A DNA stretch of 64,000 nucleotides from an uncultured Oscillospiraceae bacterium (GTDB taxonomy: Bacteria > Bacillota > Clostridia > Oscillospirales > Acutalibacteraceae), in NCBI GenBank assembly GCA_900539845.1, contig UQDP01000009.1, forward strand, positions 1 through 64,000, written 5' to 3'. A model generated the notes under the pieces. It saw nothing but the letters and a program-made list of their open reading frames with translations, was not told the DNA's origin and searched no databases. Each line of letters opens with the position of its first letter. The first letter of the stretch is position 1. The position numbers and the translations under genes are program-made. Below are positions 24,281-34,500 of this stretch, piece by piece.

Positions 24281-24616
24281 TCATTTCTCGTTCAGCGCTT
24301 TCAGCGTGATCTTTATTGCGTCTTCCACTATTTTAAGCTGATTGTCATCAAGTGTTAAAAGCAGGCTTTCAATTGCCGGAAACCGATTCGTTTTTTTGCT
24401 GCCCAACAGCAGAAAATCCGATGAGGTGCTGAGCGTATTGCATATCTTTATGATCGTTGAAACGGAAGCCCCGACCTTTCCTCTTTCCAGATCGGATACA
24501 TACTGAACGGACACATTGATCGCCTCAGCCAGTTTTTCCTGCGTGTATTCGGCTTTCTGGCGCGCTTCTTTTATTCTTTCTCCTATTTGTATGTTGATTT
24601 CCTTTTTTTGGGGCAT
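24281..24616 (-). CDS. XRE-family transcriptional regulator
   Basis: The 111-residue protein has an N-terminal lambda-repressor-type HTH (RIKEARQKAEYTQEKLAEAI, NVSVQYVSDLERGK) and a short C-terminal tail. ATG 24616 has AGAGG eight bases upstream; two more start-like codons lie at 24625 and 24622. It is divergent from the LPXTG protein gene, about 200 bases away, which it may regulate. Confidence 0.85.
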   Translation of the reverse strand: MPQKKEINIQIGERIKEARQKAEYTQEKLAEAINVSVQYVSDLERGKVGASVSTIIKICNTLSTSSDFLLLGSKKTNRFPAIESLLLTLDDNQLKIVEDAIKITLKALNEK

Positions 24617-24823
24617 TCCCATCACCTCTTACATTTATTATAAGAAAGTGTTGAAATTTTATAAACAATGTGTTACTTTTATATAAACTAAGCGTATAAC
24701 ACTTATAAATGAACGCTTTTATCTGTTACGGCTTTGAACGGGGGTGAATATTAAACGAATTTGATTGTTTTTCCGTAAAATAATACAGATTATAATGTGA
24801 AGCATTTCTTTAAGGAGGAAATT

Positions 24824-26431
24824 ATGAAAAAACTCAGAACAAAATTTGTATGCGCGGTTCTGGCGTTCTGTATGCTGCTGAGCGGAACCGTGGGCGCTTT
24901 CGCCGCGGATCCCGCATATACGGCAAAGTATGACTGGAAAGCCTCAAAGGAGGTTTATTCCGCCATCATTGATGATGCGGATAAGATCCTTGCCGGCGCG
25001 GCTTTCAACGCCAACACCGTTCAGGAAATGTGGAAGCTCATGCCGCAGATAAATGATCTGCTCTCCAATCTGGGGCTGGACCTCGGAACGGGCAAGGCGG
25101 AATATTATGTTGACGCCGATGAAAAGATTTTTGCCGATCTTCCTGCATATGCGGAAGCTAATTCCATCGAAACGGTGAATACCGATGTGCTTCAGTCTTA
25201 TTTTGCCGAGCATCCGGCTCCGATTGGTTCAGCCGATGATTTCAAGATCGCAGTAAAAGCTTTTGTAAATAAACTTATCAGCAATGAGCTTTGTATGATT
25301 TTGTTTTTAGTGATAGGATTTGCAGGAGAAATAGACTGGACTGTTGAGGAGACTTACGATTATTATCGCTCGCTGTTTGGTTCGGTAGATGACATTTGCG
25401 AAGTGCTCGGCGTCAATCAGGAGATGTCACTTTATGACGCTTATGATCTGGAAGGAATCTCTCAAAGCGAATCGGATCTGCAGACCGCACCCGATGTTGC
25501 AAGGTATATAAACAATATCGTTGATACCCTTATTCCGAATACGGTTGATAAGGCCGTCGGCATTATTCAGAATGTTATGCTTCCCGAAAACAGCGCAAAG
25601 CTTTACAGTGCTGTCAGCAATATCATCACAAAGCTCGGCGAAATGATCCCGAACCTTGAAACCAATCTCGGCGCTTTGGGCATGCAGCTGGATCTTTCCG
25701 CGATCAAAGATATATTAGCTCCCATCAGTAACGCCGTTAAGAATCTTCCTCTGAACGAAGACGGCTCTATTGACTGGAATCCCGCGCTTGAATATCTGAT
25801 CAATAAGGTAATTTTGCCTGAGTTAGCCGGAATAGATCTCAATGCAATCAGCTTCGGCGAGGGCGGCAACGGCATACTGAAATTCAGCGCTGTAAATCCT
25901 GATAATCTGGCGCAGGCTGCCGATACAACGGACGCGCTGAATGTGGCCATGCATTATCTCTACGAAAATATAAATGCAAATAAAGAGACAATCGATACGC
26001 TGATTGAACTTATTTTGCCTCCGCTCAATGTAACACTGCCGCAGGAGGTAACGGATATCCTTAATATGGTAACTACCAATACGGAGAGCGATGCAGTATG
26101 GAATATCTACAGCATGCTGCACGTAGCTGCGGGTTATGAAGCACCCGTTATGCCGGAGGATCCGAATCAGCCGTCAGACCCGAGCGACCCGACAGATCCG
26201 TCTGAACCCACGCCTGACGATCCCGGTAATACGGATACCCCGTCAGACAACAGCGGAAATAAAACGGACGACGGCAGAAAAACAGACGTGAACAACAAAA
26301 ACACAGCGAATCCCAAACTGCCGAACACGGGCGCTGAGGAAATGGGCGCCCTGTTCGTTATCATTCCGATAGCCGCGGCAGGTGCATTTATGCTTGTTGC
26401 TGCTCTCAGAAAAAGAGCGCTTGAAAAATAA
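24824..26431 (+). CDS. LPXTG-anchored surface protein of unknown function
   Basis: The 535-residue protein has a signal peptide (KKLRTKFVCAVLAFCMLLSGTVGAFAA), a large mostly helical extracellular region with no recognised domain, a Pro/Ser/Asp/Thr-rich wall-spanning linker (about residues 445-490), and a sortase signal LPNTG followed by a hydrophobic helix and a basic tail. It should be covalently linked to peptidoglycan by sortase A. AAGGAGG precedes the ATG. It is monocistronic and its ligand cannot be deduced. Confidence 0.87.
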   Translation: MKKLRTKFVCAVLAFCMLLSGTVGAFAADPAYTAKYDWKASKEVYSAIIDDADKILAGAAFNANTVQEMWKLMPQINDLLSNLGLDLGTGKAEYYVDADEKIFADLPAYAEANSIETVNTDVLQSYFAEHPAPIGSADDFKIAVKAFVNKLISNELCMILFLVIGFAGEIDWTVEETYDYYRSLFGSVDDICEVLGVNQEMSLYDAYDLEGISQSESDLQTAPDVARYINNIVDTLIPNTVDKAVGIIQNVMLPENSAKLYSAVSNIITKLGEMIPNLETNLGALGMQLDLSAIKDILAPISNAVKNLPLNEDGSIDWNPALEYLINKVILPELAGIDLNAISFGEGGNGILKFSAVNPDNLAQAADTTDALNVAMHYLYENINANKETIDTLIELILPPLNVTLPQEVTDILNMVTTNTESDAVWNIYSMLHVAAGYEAPVMPEDPNQPSDPSDPTDPSEPTPDDPGNTDTPSDNSGNKTDDGRKTDVNNKNTANPKLPNTGAEEMGALFVIIPIAAAGAFMLVAALRKRALEK

Positions 26432-26469
26432 GTTTTTGAAAAAGTAACACCATACTTTTTCTCTCCTTT

Positions 26470-26495
26470 GCGGCGGGCGTGCTCCCGCCCGCCGC
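26470..26495 (+). terminator. GC-rich hairpin after the LPXTG gene
   Basis: GCGGCGGGCG (26470-26479) pairs perfectly with CGCCCGCCGC (26486-26495). There is no clear T run on the plus strand, so termination is probable but not certain. Confidence 0.6.
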
Positions 26496-26539
26496 GATAG
26501 TTTCCGTTCAAAGCAAACAGAAAACCGTTAAAAATCAAA

Positions 26540-26582
26540 AATCCCGTGCGTGGAAATCTGTTCCCACACGGGATTCCTTTTA
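26540..26582. terminator. bidirectional hairpin terminator
   Basis: AATCCCGTG-(C)GTGG pairs with CCA-CACGGGATT, followed by CCTTTTAT on the plus strand and by A/T-rich DNA on the minus strand. It ends the minus gene at 26602. Confidence 0.75.
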
Positions 26583-26601
26583 TACGTTCGGACTGATACG
26601 G

Positions 26602-27177
26602 TCAGCAGACCATTCCGCCCTCTATCCAGCCGATCGCGCTCGAATATTCATCTTTATAAGAATCAAGTCTTTCCGAATTGGCGTCAACAAACGCAAGAAA
26701 CTCATCCGTGTCTTCAAAGTCAAACGTGAAATCCTGCTCAAAATCATATGTGGCGGTGAACATCATATCAAAGATATCGTCGGGAGAATAATCCTCAAGC
26801 ATTTTGTCCGCCGCAAGCTCCGTCACGCGGTCAAGAGCGTTTTTCGCCGTGGCTTCAAGATCGGCTCTGTCTGTTTCAATCTCACTGTCTTTTTCGCAGT
26901 ATTCAAAAATATCCTCTTCTGTGAAGCCTGCCTTTTCAATATAGTCAACGGCGTCTTCAAAGCCGGTCTCGTTTACTTCGTCAAAGACCCTGTACGCAAA
27001 TTCTCCCAAAAGATTCTGAAGCGCCACCGCCTTGAATATGCAGTCGATCTCGTTTCCGGGCTCGTCCGTAACAACAAAGCCGTCCTCCTTAAACTGTTCC
27101 CATATAAGGCTGTAAAAGATCGAATATTTCGGTGTCTCGTCAAATATTGCTTCGTAAATGTAAGAGTTGATATCCAT
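26602..27177 (-). CDS. uncharacterised acidic protein
   Basis: The 191-residue protein is strongly acidic (many Asp and Glu, few Lys) and probably all helical and cytoplasmic. AAAGGAG lies before ATG 27177; the frame is open to 27204. I see no motif. It is monocistronic, divergent from the epimerase gene. Function unknown. Confidence 0.7.
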   Translation of the reverse strand: MDINSYIYEAIFDETPKYSIFYSLIWEQFKEDGFVVTDEPGNEIDCIFKAVALQNLLGEFAYRVFDEVNETGFEDAVDYIEKAGFTEEDIFEYCEKDSEIETDRADLEATAKNALDRVTELAADKMLEDYSPDDIFDMMFTATYDFEQDFTFDFEDTDEFLAFVDANSERLDSYKDEYSSAIGWIEGGMVC

Positions 27178-27318
27178 GAAGTATTCTCCTTTTTCATTTG
27201 ACATTGCTATTTTATATCATAGCTATTGTATATCATTATGTTAACATTTTCAATATTGCAATGGAAAATATAATGATATATAATTATAATGATTATTATT
27301 AAATTAAAAGGTGTGCTT

Positions 27319-28188
27319 ATGACGGCTGTACTTTCAAGCGAAAGCGTAAAAGTTGTTTGCCTTAAAGAGGGCGCAATGCTTCATTCACTGGTGAAAGATA
27401 ATGTTGAATATCTGTGGCAGGGCGATAAAAACTATTGGGGAGGTCAGGCGCCCGTCTGTTTCCCGATAACGGGGGTGCTGAGAAATTCAAGATCTGCGGC
27501 GTTCGGCAGGGAATGCTGTATGAAGCGCCACGGTATCGCAAGAATCAATCCTTTTGAAATAAAGGAGCAGGGCGGAAATTTTGTGTGCTTCGTTCAGAAT
27601 TCGAGCGGGGAAACCAAAAAAGCTTTTCCGTTTGATTATTCTCTTGAAATCCGTTACACCGTGCTGCAGAATACGGTAACGACGCGCTACACGGTAAAAA
27701 ACACGGGAACAGATAAGCTGCCCTTTGTTATCGGCGGTCATCCCGCTTTCAACTGCCCGCTTGAAAAAGGTGAAGCGTTTGAGGATTACTCGGTCGAGTT
27801 TTCACAGCCCGTCACGCAGAAATGTCTGCGCCCGGATGTTCAAACAGGGCTTATCGACATTTCAAAAAGATATGATGTGCTCGATTCGCCGAACAGGATC
27901 GATATGGATCATTCCCTGTTTGAGCAGGACGCCATGGTCTTTGACGGCATCAAGCCTAAAACTGCGGTGCTGAGCGCCGGCGGCAGGGGAGTGCGTGTTG
28001 ATTATCAGGATTTTGAAAATCTGCTTATATGGTCTTCGTCAAACGGCGGCAATTTTGTTGCGCTGGAGCCTTGGACGGGGATCTCAACCTGTTCCGATGA
28101 GGACGATATATTTGAACACAAACGCGGAATGACGGTGCTTGAACCGAACTGTGAAGCCTCTTTTCAGTTTAAAATTACTTTGATATAG
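27319..28188 (+). CDS. aldose 1-epimerase family protein (LacX-like)
   Basis: The 289-residue beta-sandwich mutarotase-like protein has YLWQGDKNYWGGQAPVCFPITG, a catalytic-type His in RHGIAR, and IGGHPAFNCP. These place it with LacX/YeaD-like epimerases, which interconvert sugar or sugar-phosphate anomers. The substrate is unknown. ATG 27319 follows AAAAGGTG. The nadE gene starts 8 bases after the stop, so they are cotranscribed without an obvious link. Confidence 0.85.
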   Translation: MTAVLSSESVKVVCLKEGAMLHSLVKDNVEYLWQGDKNYWGGQAPVCFPITGVLRNSRSAAFGRECCMKRHGIARINPFEIKEQGGNFVCFVQNSSGETKKAFPFDYSLEIRYTVLQNTVTTRYTVKNTGTDKLPFVIGGHPAFNCPLEKGEAFEDYSVEFSQPVTQKCLRPDVQTGLIDISKRYDVLDSPNRIDMDHSLFEQDAMVFDGIKPKTAVLSAGGRGVRVDYQDFENLLIWSSSNGGNFVALEPWTGISTCSDEDDIFEHKRGMTVLEPNCEASFQFKITLI

Positions 28189-28195
28189 GTGAAAT

Positions 28196-30115
28196 ATGAA
28201 TTACGGATTTTTCAGAGCGGCGGCGGCGAGTCTGAAACTGAGACCCGCCGACCCCGGTTACAACAAAGAGGAGATAAAAAAAGCAATAGACAAGGCGCTT
28301 GAGAATCAGGCAAGACTGCTTGTTACGCCGGAGCTTTCCGTTACCGGCTACACCTGTGCCGATCTCTTTTTTACAAACTCTCTGCTGACATCCGCTGAAA
28401 ACGCGCTGGCGGATATAGCGGAGTATACCGCCGGCAAAAATATTGCCGTGCTCGTCGGTATGCCCGTAAAATACAGAAACAGCCTTTATAACTGTGCTGT
28501 GCTTATTGTGAACGGCGCTGTTGCCGGAATCGTACCTAAAATGCATATTGCCAATTATAACGAGTTTTATGAGAAACGCTGGTTTGCTTCGGGTGCCGAT
28601 TTTCGTGAGCCTGCGGATATGGATTTCTGCGGATTTGAAACCAAGATCGGCAGCCGGCTTTTTGATCTGGGCGGCGGAGCAATACTCGGCATAGAATTGT
28701 GCGAGGATCTGTGGGTGCCATGCCCGCCGAGCGGAGAGCTTGCGCAAAAAGGCGCGAATATAATAGCCAATCTTTCGGCAAGCGATGAATACGCTTCAAA
28801 GGCGCAGTATAGGGAGCAGCTTGTGCTGAATCAGTCTGCGCGCTGCGTGTGCGGCTATGTTTACGCCGGAGCGTCGGTGTTTGAAAGTACAACCGATCTG
28901 CTCTTCGGCGGAGCGCTGTTCGCAGCGGAGAACGGCTCGATGCTTGCGCAGGGCGAGCGGTTTTTGAGACGGACCAATCTGATCTGTGCCGATATTGATA
29001 TTGAAAAGCTCAGCGCGCTCAGACTCAAGAATATGTCGTTTGAAAACAGTGTGAGTCATGCCGAAGCTGTTTGCGCAGAGGTGGAAAACGATCGCAATGA
29101 TCTGAAATACAGGTTTGTGGACCCGTATCCTTTCGTGCCGCAGAATGATGAGAAACGCCGCGATCGCTGCAAGGAGATCTTTTCCATTCAGGCGGGCGGG
29201 CTCGCCAAACGGCTGGAGCATGTGGGTTCAAACGGAGTCGTGCTCGGAATCTCGGGAGGTCTGGATTCCACATTGGCGCTGCTTGTCTGCGCCGAGGCAA
29301 TGCGCCTTACCGGCAAAAGCAATTCAGATATTCTCGGCGTAACGATGCCCGGCTTCGGCACAACGGACAGAACCCATAACAATGCCGTTCAGCTTATGAA
29401 GATGCTTGGCGTTACGGTTAAAGAAGTGGATATCAAAGAGGCGTGCACGGTTCATATGCGTGATATCGGGCATAACCCGGATATTCACGATATCACTTAT
29501 GAAAACACACAGGCAAGAGAACGCACCCAAGTGCTCTTTGACCTCGCAAACAAGCATGGCAAGCTGCTTGTCGGCACGGGCGATCTCAGCGAGCTTGCTA
29601 TGGGCTGGTGCACATACAATGGAGATCATATGAGCATGTACGGCGTGAATGCATCCGTTCCTAAGACGCTTGTGCGATGGCTGGTTGATTATGTAGCTTC
29701 GGTCAGCGAGGAAAATACTGCGAAGGTGCTTTATGATATTCTGGATACCCCTGTTTCTCCCGAGCTGCTTCCGCCGGATGAAAACGGCAATATCGCACAG
29801 AAAACAGAGGAAAATATCGGACCTTATGAACTTCACGACTTTTTCCTTTACCATTTTATACGCTTCGGTTTTTCAAAGGCAAAGCTTATTCGTCTTGCGT
29901 TCAAGGCGTTTGACGGCAAATATACGAAAGATACGATCACACAATGGGCGGATGTGTTCGTGAAGCGCTTTTTCATAAGTCAGTTTAAACGAAGCTGTGT
30001 GCCGGATTCACCTAAGGTGGGCTCCGTTTCCCTTTCACCCAGGGGGGATTGGCGTATGCCGAGCGACGCCTCATTTGCCGCTTATTTAAACGGCTCGGAA
30101 GATCATCAATCATAA
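28196..30115 (+). CDS. nadE: glutamine-dependent NAD+ synthetase
   Basis: The 639-residue two-domain enzyme has a nitrilase-type glutaminase half with Glu in VTPELSVTGY, Lys in IVPKMHI and Cys in GIELCEDLWVP, then an ATP-pyrophosphatase synthetase half with GISGGLDSTLAL, GTGDLSELAMGW and NASVPKTLV. It amidates nicotinic acid adenine dinucleotide using glutamine nitrogen. The length is normal for the long NadE form. AGGTG precedes ATG 28196. Confidence 0.96.
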   Translation: MNYGFFRAAAASLKLRPADPGYNKEEIKKAIDKALENQARLLVTPELSVTGYTCADLFFTNSLLTSAENALADIAEYTAGKNIAVLVGMPVKYRNSLYNCAVLIVNGAVAGIVPKMHIANYNEFYEKRWFASGADFREPADMDFCGFETKIGSRLFDLGGGAILGIELCEDLWVPCPPSGELAQKGANIIANLSASDEYASKAQYREQLVLNQSARCVCGYVYAGASVFESTTDLLFGGALFAAENGSMLAQGERFLRRTNLICADIDIEKLSALRLKNMSFENSVSHAEAVCAEVENDRNDLKYRFVDPYPFVPQNDEKRRDRCKEIFSIQAGGLAKRLEHVGSNGVVLGISGGLDSTLALLVCAEAMRLTGKSNSDILGVTMPGFGTTDRTHNNAVQLMKMLGVTVKEVDIKEACTVHMRDIGHNPDIHDITYENTQARERTQVLFDLANKHGKLLVGTGDLSELAMGWCTYNGDHMSMYGVNASVPKTLVRWLVDYVASVSEENTAKVLYDILDTPVSPELLPPDENGNIAQKTEENIGPYELHDFFLYHFIRFGFSKAKLIRLAFKAFDGKYTKDTITQWADVFVKRFFISQFKRSCVPDSPKVGSVSLSPRGDWRMPSDASFAAYLNGSEDHQS

Positions 30116-30131
30116 TCAGGAGGTAAATTTT

Positions 30132-30842
30132 ATGTCTGAAGAAAATAGAGATTTTGCAGAGAGCGAAGAAATGAATGTCTCTCAATCGAAAAAGAAAAAA
30201 CGGATTGTTATTATAACAACGGCTGCCATCGTTGTGATCGCAGTGGTTGCGGTATGCGTCTGGAAATTCGCTGGAAGCAGCGAAACGGCGGGCGGTGAGA
30301 ACACTTCCGGCAATACGGTCACCGCTGCCGAAACCACTCAGCTCACTCCGGGAATCGAAAACGGTGAATTCGTGGAAAGCGCGCCTGCCGCTTCACAGAG
30401 CAGCGGATCATCCGGCAACGGCTCGGGCGGAGGCTCTCAGAGCGGTTCGGGTTCTCAGGGCGGTTCCGGCTCGCAGGATCAGAATCAGTCTGCAGGCGGT
30501 TCAGAGAACGGCGGCTCGGATAACGGCGATTCCGAAAAGGAAGAGCCTGTTTCAAGGTATATAGATGTTGAGATAACCATGCCGAATGACGGCGGTGCTT
30601 CGGATAAACTGTTTGTGTATGTAAACGGTGAGCTTCAGAATGAGGAAGGCGTTGACGTCAGTATTAACGGTTGGGTATACCGTTTCCGCACGGCAGAGCA
30701 GTATGAGGGTGTTGTCAGAGTTGAGGCAAGGCTCCGGAATTACGGCACGAGCGCGTCTCAGGTTTCCACCGAAACGGGAGATTCCGTTATGTTCTCCATG
30801 CCTCTTGACGGCTCAGAGGAAAATTTCGTGGATCTCGGCTGA
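30132..30842 (+). CDS. single-pass membrane protein with Ser/Gly-rich linker
   Basis: The 236-residue protein has a charged cytoplasmic head, a membrane helix (IVIITTAAIVVIAVVAVCVW, about 25-44), a long Ser/Gly/Gln linker (about 85-135) and a C-terminal beta-domain (IDVEITMPN to the end) of about 95 residues. The extracellular domain is not recognised. AGGAGG precedes the ATG, 16 bases after nadE. Repeat copy B begins 19 bases after the stop, at the terminator position. Confidence 0.75.
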   Translation: MSEENRDFAESEEMNVSQSKKKKRIVIITTAAIVVIAVVAVCVWKFAGSSETAGGENTSGNTVTAAETTQLTPGIENGEFVESAPAASQSSGSSGNGSGGGSQSGSGSQGGSGSQDQNQSAGGSENGGSDNGDSEKEEPVSRYIDVEITMPNDGGASDKLFVYVNGELQNEEGVDVSINGWVYRFRTAEQYEGVVRVEARLRNYGTSASQVSTETGDSVMFSMPLDGSEENFVDLG

Positions 30843-30860
30843 AAAGGATAGAATTACAGA

Positions 30861-31194
30861 CGGAGCGCTCCTTGATCGGAGCGCTTCGTCAGGCTGTCGA
30901 TAAAGTCGGCTGAACCGCGCAAAGGATAAATTTGTTTGCAAAATGATGAATTGAAAGGAGCGATGCCCGCATCGCTCCGCTTAAATCTTACAAAGTAATA
31001 ACCTCGCTCAAGTATTTGAGCGGGGTTGCGCTTTCCGCCTTTGTCGGCTTTACCGTACCCATGTACGCCTACAAGCCGCCAAATGCGAAATTCAGCTCGA
31101 TTTCTCGAACCCTGTTCAGCGTGTAGGATACGTATTTTTCTAAATTTTTGCTTTTTCTACACGCTGCGGAGCGCTCCTTGATCGGAGCGCTCCG
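30861..31194 (+). repeat. structured intergenic repeat, copy B, inside the terminator after 30842
   Basis: The core (30889-31166) is the reverse-strand counterpart of copy A. It is flanked by a 28-base direct repeat (30861-30888 and 31167-31194, one mismatch) that forms a hairpin, CGGAGCGCTCC with GGAGCGCTCCG. Only the distal copy is followed by TTTTT (31195-31199). The flanking hairpin differs completely from that of copy A, so it belongs to the target, not to the element. The covarying stem here reads CGGCTT/AAGCCG on the element strand. Orientation relative to the upstream gene is the same as in copy A. Confidence 0.85.
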
Positions 31195-31346
31195 TTTTTC
31201 GTGCGCATTAAGAATGATTTTGTAAATTTTTGGCTGAAATACTGCTTTTTGGTTTGATTTACCGAAAAATCGGTGAATTATATAATTTTACGCTGTTTGA
31301 ACGGCGGATAATTATATAAAATTATTTTAAATATTAAAAATGTTTA

Positions 31347-31375
31347 TTGAATTATGATATTTGTTGTGTTAAAAT
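31347..31375 (+). promoter_or_regulatory. promoter of nifJ
   Basis: TTGAAT (31347-31352), 17 bases, TAAAAT (31370-31375), with TG at 31367-31368 (extended -10). The predicted transcript has a leader of about 150 bases with a hairpin AAAAGGGC-ATAGT-GCGCCCTTTT at about 31390-31412. Confidence 0.75.
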
Positions 31376-31433
31376 ATGTGCGGACTGCGAAAAGGGCATA
31401 GTGCGCCCTTTTGCTATCAGGGGAGAGTATAGG

Positions 31434-31529
31434 ATGTGTTCTTTGGCCGCGTATCTGCGGCGCGGATTCTTCCCGCTGTCTGAATCTGTAAATTATGAAC
31501 AAAAGTTCTGTCAGGAGGTAATTGATTAA
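31434..31529 (+). CDS. possible 31-residue leader ORF of nifJ
   Basis: ATG 31434 has GGGGAG upstream and reads MCSLAAYLRRGFFP..., ending with TAA at 31527-31529, one base before the nifJ ATG. It runs across the nifJ ribosome binding site, so its translation could couple to or hinder nifJ initiation. No homology is recognised and it may be chance. Confidence 0.3.
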   Translation: MCSLAAYLRRGFFPLSESVNYEQKFCQEVID

Positions 31530-31530
31530 A

Positions 31531-34500
31531 ATGTTACAAAGAAAAAAGAAAACGATGGACGGTAATAACGCCGCTGCTCATGTTTCTTATGCGTTTACTG
31601 AAGTAGCTGCTATCTATCCCATTACCCCGTCGTCCGTTATGGCTGAGGTAACAGATGTTCTTTCATCACAGAGTGCCAAGAACATTTTCGGCCAGAGCGT
31701 AAAGGTGCAGGAGATGGAATCAGAAGGCGGCGCGGCAGGTGCTGTTCATGGTTCTCTTTCGGCAGGTGCGCTCACAACTACTTATACGGCTTCACAGGGT
31801 CTTCTTCTTATGATCCCGAATATGTATAAGATCGCCGGCGAGCTTCTCTCTTCGGTCATCCATGTATCCGCACGCTGTGTTTCCACGCATGCGCTCAATA
31901 TTTTCGGAGATCATTCGGATATTTATGCCTGCCGTCAGACAGGTTATGCAATGCTCTGCTCCAATAACCCGCAGGAGGTTATGGATCTCGGTGCCGTTGC
32001 GCATCTTTCCACTCTGAAATCTTCCGTGCCTTTCCTTCATTTCTTTGACGGATTCCGTACTTCGCACGAGATCCAGAAGATCGAGGTCTGGGATTACGAA
32101 GATCTTAAATCCATGGTGGATATGGACGATGTTAAGCGCTTCAGAGCGCACGCTCTGAATCCTGAGCATCCCACACTGCGCGGCTCTGCCGAAAACTCGG
32201 ATATCTTTTTCCAGCACAGAGAGGCTTGCAACAAGTATTATAACGATGCCGTAGAGACCACTGTTATGTATATGAACATGGTAAATGAAAAGATCGGCAC
32301 GGATTATAAGCCGTTCAATTACTACGGCGCTCCTGATGCAGAGCACATCATCATTGCTATGGGCTCCGTATGCGACACCATTGCCGAAACTGTTGATTAT
32401 CTTAACGCAAGAGGCGAAAAAACAGGTCTTGTTAAGGTTCATCTTTACAGACCCTTCTCAGCAAAATACCTGCTTGACGTTATCCCCTCAACAGTAAACA
32501 AGATTTCTGTTATAGACAGAACAAAAGAGCCCGGCTCTATCGGCGAACCGCTTTATCTGGATGTTGTTGCCGCTCTGAAAGGCTCTCCGTTTGAAACAAC
32601 TCCGATCTATCACGGCCGTTACGGACTCGGCTCAAAGGATACCGTTCCCGCTCATATTATTGCTATCTATAACAATATGAATGCGGACGAGCCTAAAGAG
32701 GTCTTCACCATCGGTATTGTTGATGATGTTACGAATCTTTCACTTGAGGCCGGCGAGAATATTGACACAACTCCCGCAGGCACCACAAGCTGTAAGTTCT
32801 GGGGTCTCGGCTCAGACGGTACGGTCGGCGCAAACAAGGACTCCATCAAGATCATCGGTGATAACACGGATAAATATGCACAGGGTTACTTCTTCTATGA
32901 TTCAAAGAAGTCCGGCGGTATCACCGTATCGCATCTTCGTTTCGGCGATAACCCGATAACCTCCACTTATCTGATCAATAAGGCTAATTTCGTTGCCTGC
33001 CACTGCCCATCATATGTAACAAAATATGATATGGTTCAGGATCTTGTTCCCGGCGGCACATTCCTTCTCAACTGCATCTGGTCGCCTGAGGAGCTTGATA
33101 AACAGCTTCCGGCAGCTATGAAGAGATATATTGCAAATAACGATATCAATTTCTATATCATCAACGGTATCAAGATCGCTGAAGAGGTAGGTCTTGCAGG
33201 AAGAGCTTCAACGATTCTTCAGTCCGCCTTCTTCACCATTTCCGGCATTCTTCCCGTTGACAAGGCGATCGAGCTTATGAAAGCAAAGGCAACTGCCAAG
33301 TTTTCTAAGAAGGGTGACGCTGTTGTAGCTGCGAACCACCAGGGTATTGACAGAGGCTCCAAGGAAGTCATCAAAGTTGATGTTCCCGAAAGCTGGAAGA
33401 CCGCTGCCGATGAGGAGAAAGAGCTTGAAGTAAAGACAGACCGTCCTGAAATGAAGAAATTCGTTAAGGAGATTCTTGACCCGGTTGATCATCAGAAGGG
33501 TGATAAGATCCCCGTATCTAAGTTTGTCGATATGGCAGACGGCGTATATCCTCAGGGTTCTTCCGCATTTGAAAAACGCGGTATTGCCGTTGATGTTCCT
33601 GAATGGGATCCCGCAAGCTGCGCTCAGTGTAACAGATGCGCAATGGTTTGCCCGCACGCTGTTATCCGTCCTGTTGCTCTTACGGCAGAGGAACTTGCAG
33701 CTGCACCTGCAAATACCAAATCCGTTGATCTCAAGGTTCCGAAGGATTCAGGTCTTAAATTTGCTCTTATCGTTTCAACCCTTGACTGCACAGGCTGTGC
33801 GTCCTGCGCAAATGTCTGCCCGACCAAGTCTCTCACAATGAAGCCCATCGCTTCTCAGATGGACAGCCAGCCGGTATTTGACGCTCTTTGCGACATCGAT
33901 CCCAAGCCCGAGGTAGCATCGGATAAAACCATCGTTTCAACACAGTATCTCAAGCCTTATCTTGAGTTCTCCGGCGCCTGCGCTGGCTGCGGCGAAACGC
34001 CTTACGCTAAGCTTGCTACGCAGCTTTACGGCGACAAGATGTATATCGCTAACGCAACCGGATGTTCCTCGATCTGGGGCGGTTCCGCACCGTCAACACC
34101 TTACACGGTCGATAAGAAAGGAAACGGTCCTGCTTGGTCTAACTCACTGTTTGAAGATAACGCGGAATTCGGTCTCGGCATGTTCCTTGCACAGTCTCAG
34201 ATCCGTGAAAGACTTGCCAAAGACGCGCTTGCTCTTAAAGACACAAGCGTTGGCGACAAGGTTCAGGCTTATCTTGATACTTTCCATTCAACACGCGGAA
34301 ATGACGCTCCGGCAAAAGCTCTTATTGAAGCTCTTGAGAATACAACATTTGAGGGTGCTGAGAAAGAAGCCGCTGAAGACTTCCTTAAGGATAAGAGCTA
34401 TGCTGCTAAGAAGAGCCAGTGGATCTTCGGCGGTGACGGCTGGGCTTATGATATCGGCTTCGGCGGTCTCGATCATGTGCTTGCTCAGAATCAGGACGTA

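Noticed and set aside
30843..31346. Riboswitch upstream of nifJ
   Set aside because: The structured part is repeat copy B, which lies before the nifJ promoter and is not in its leader.
31347..31433. Upstream extension of the nifJ leader ORF
   Set aside because: It begins inside the -35/-10 region, so it is not in the transcript.
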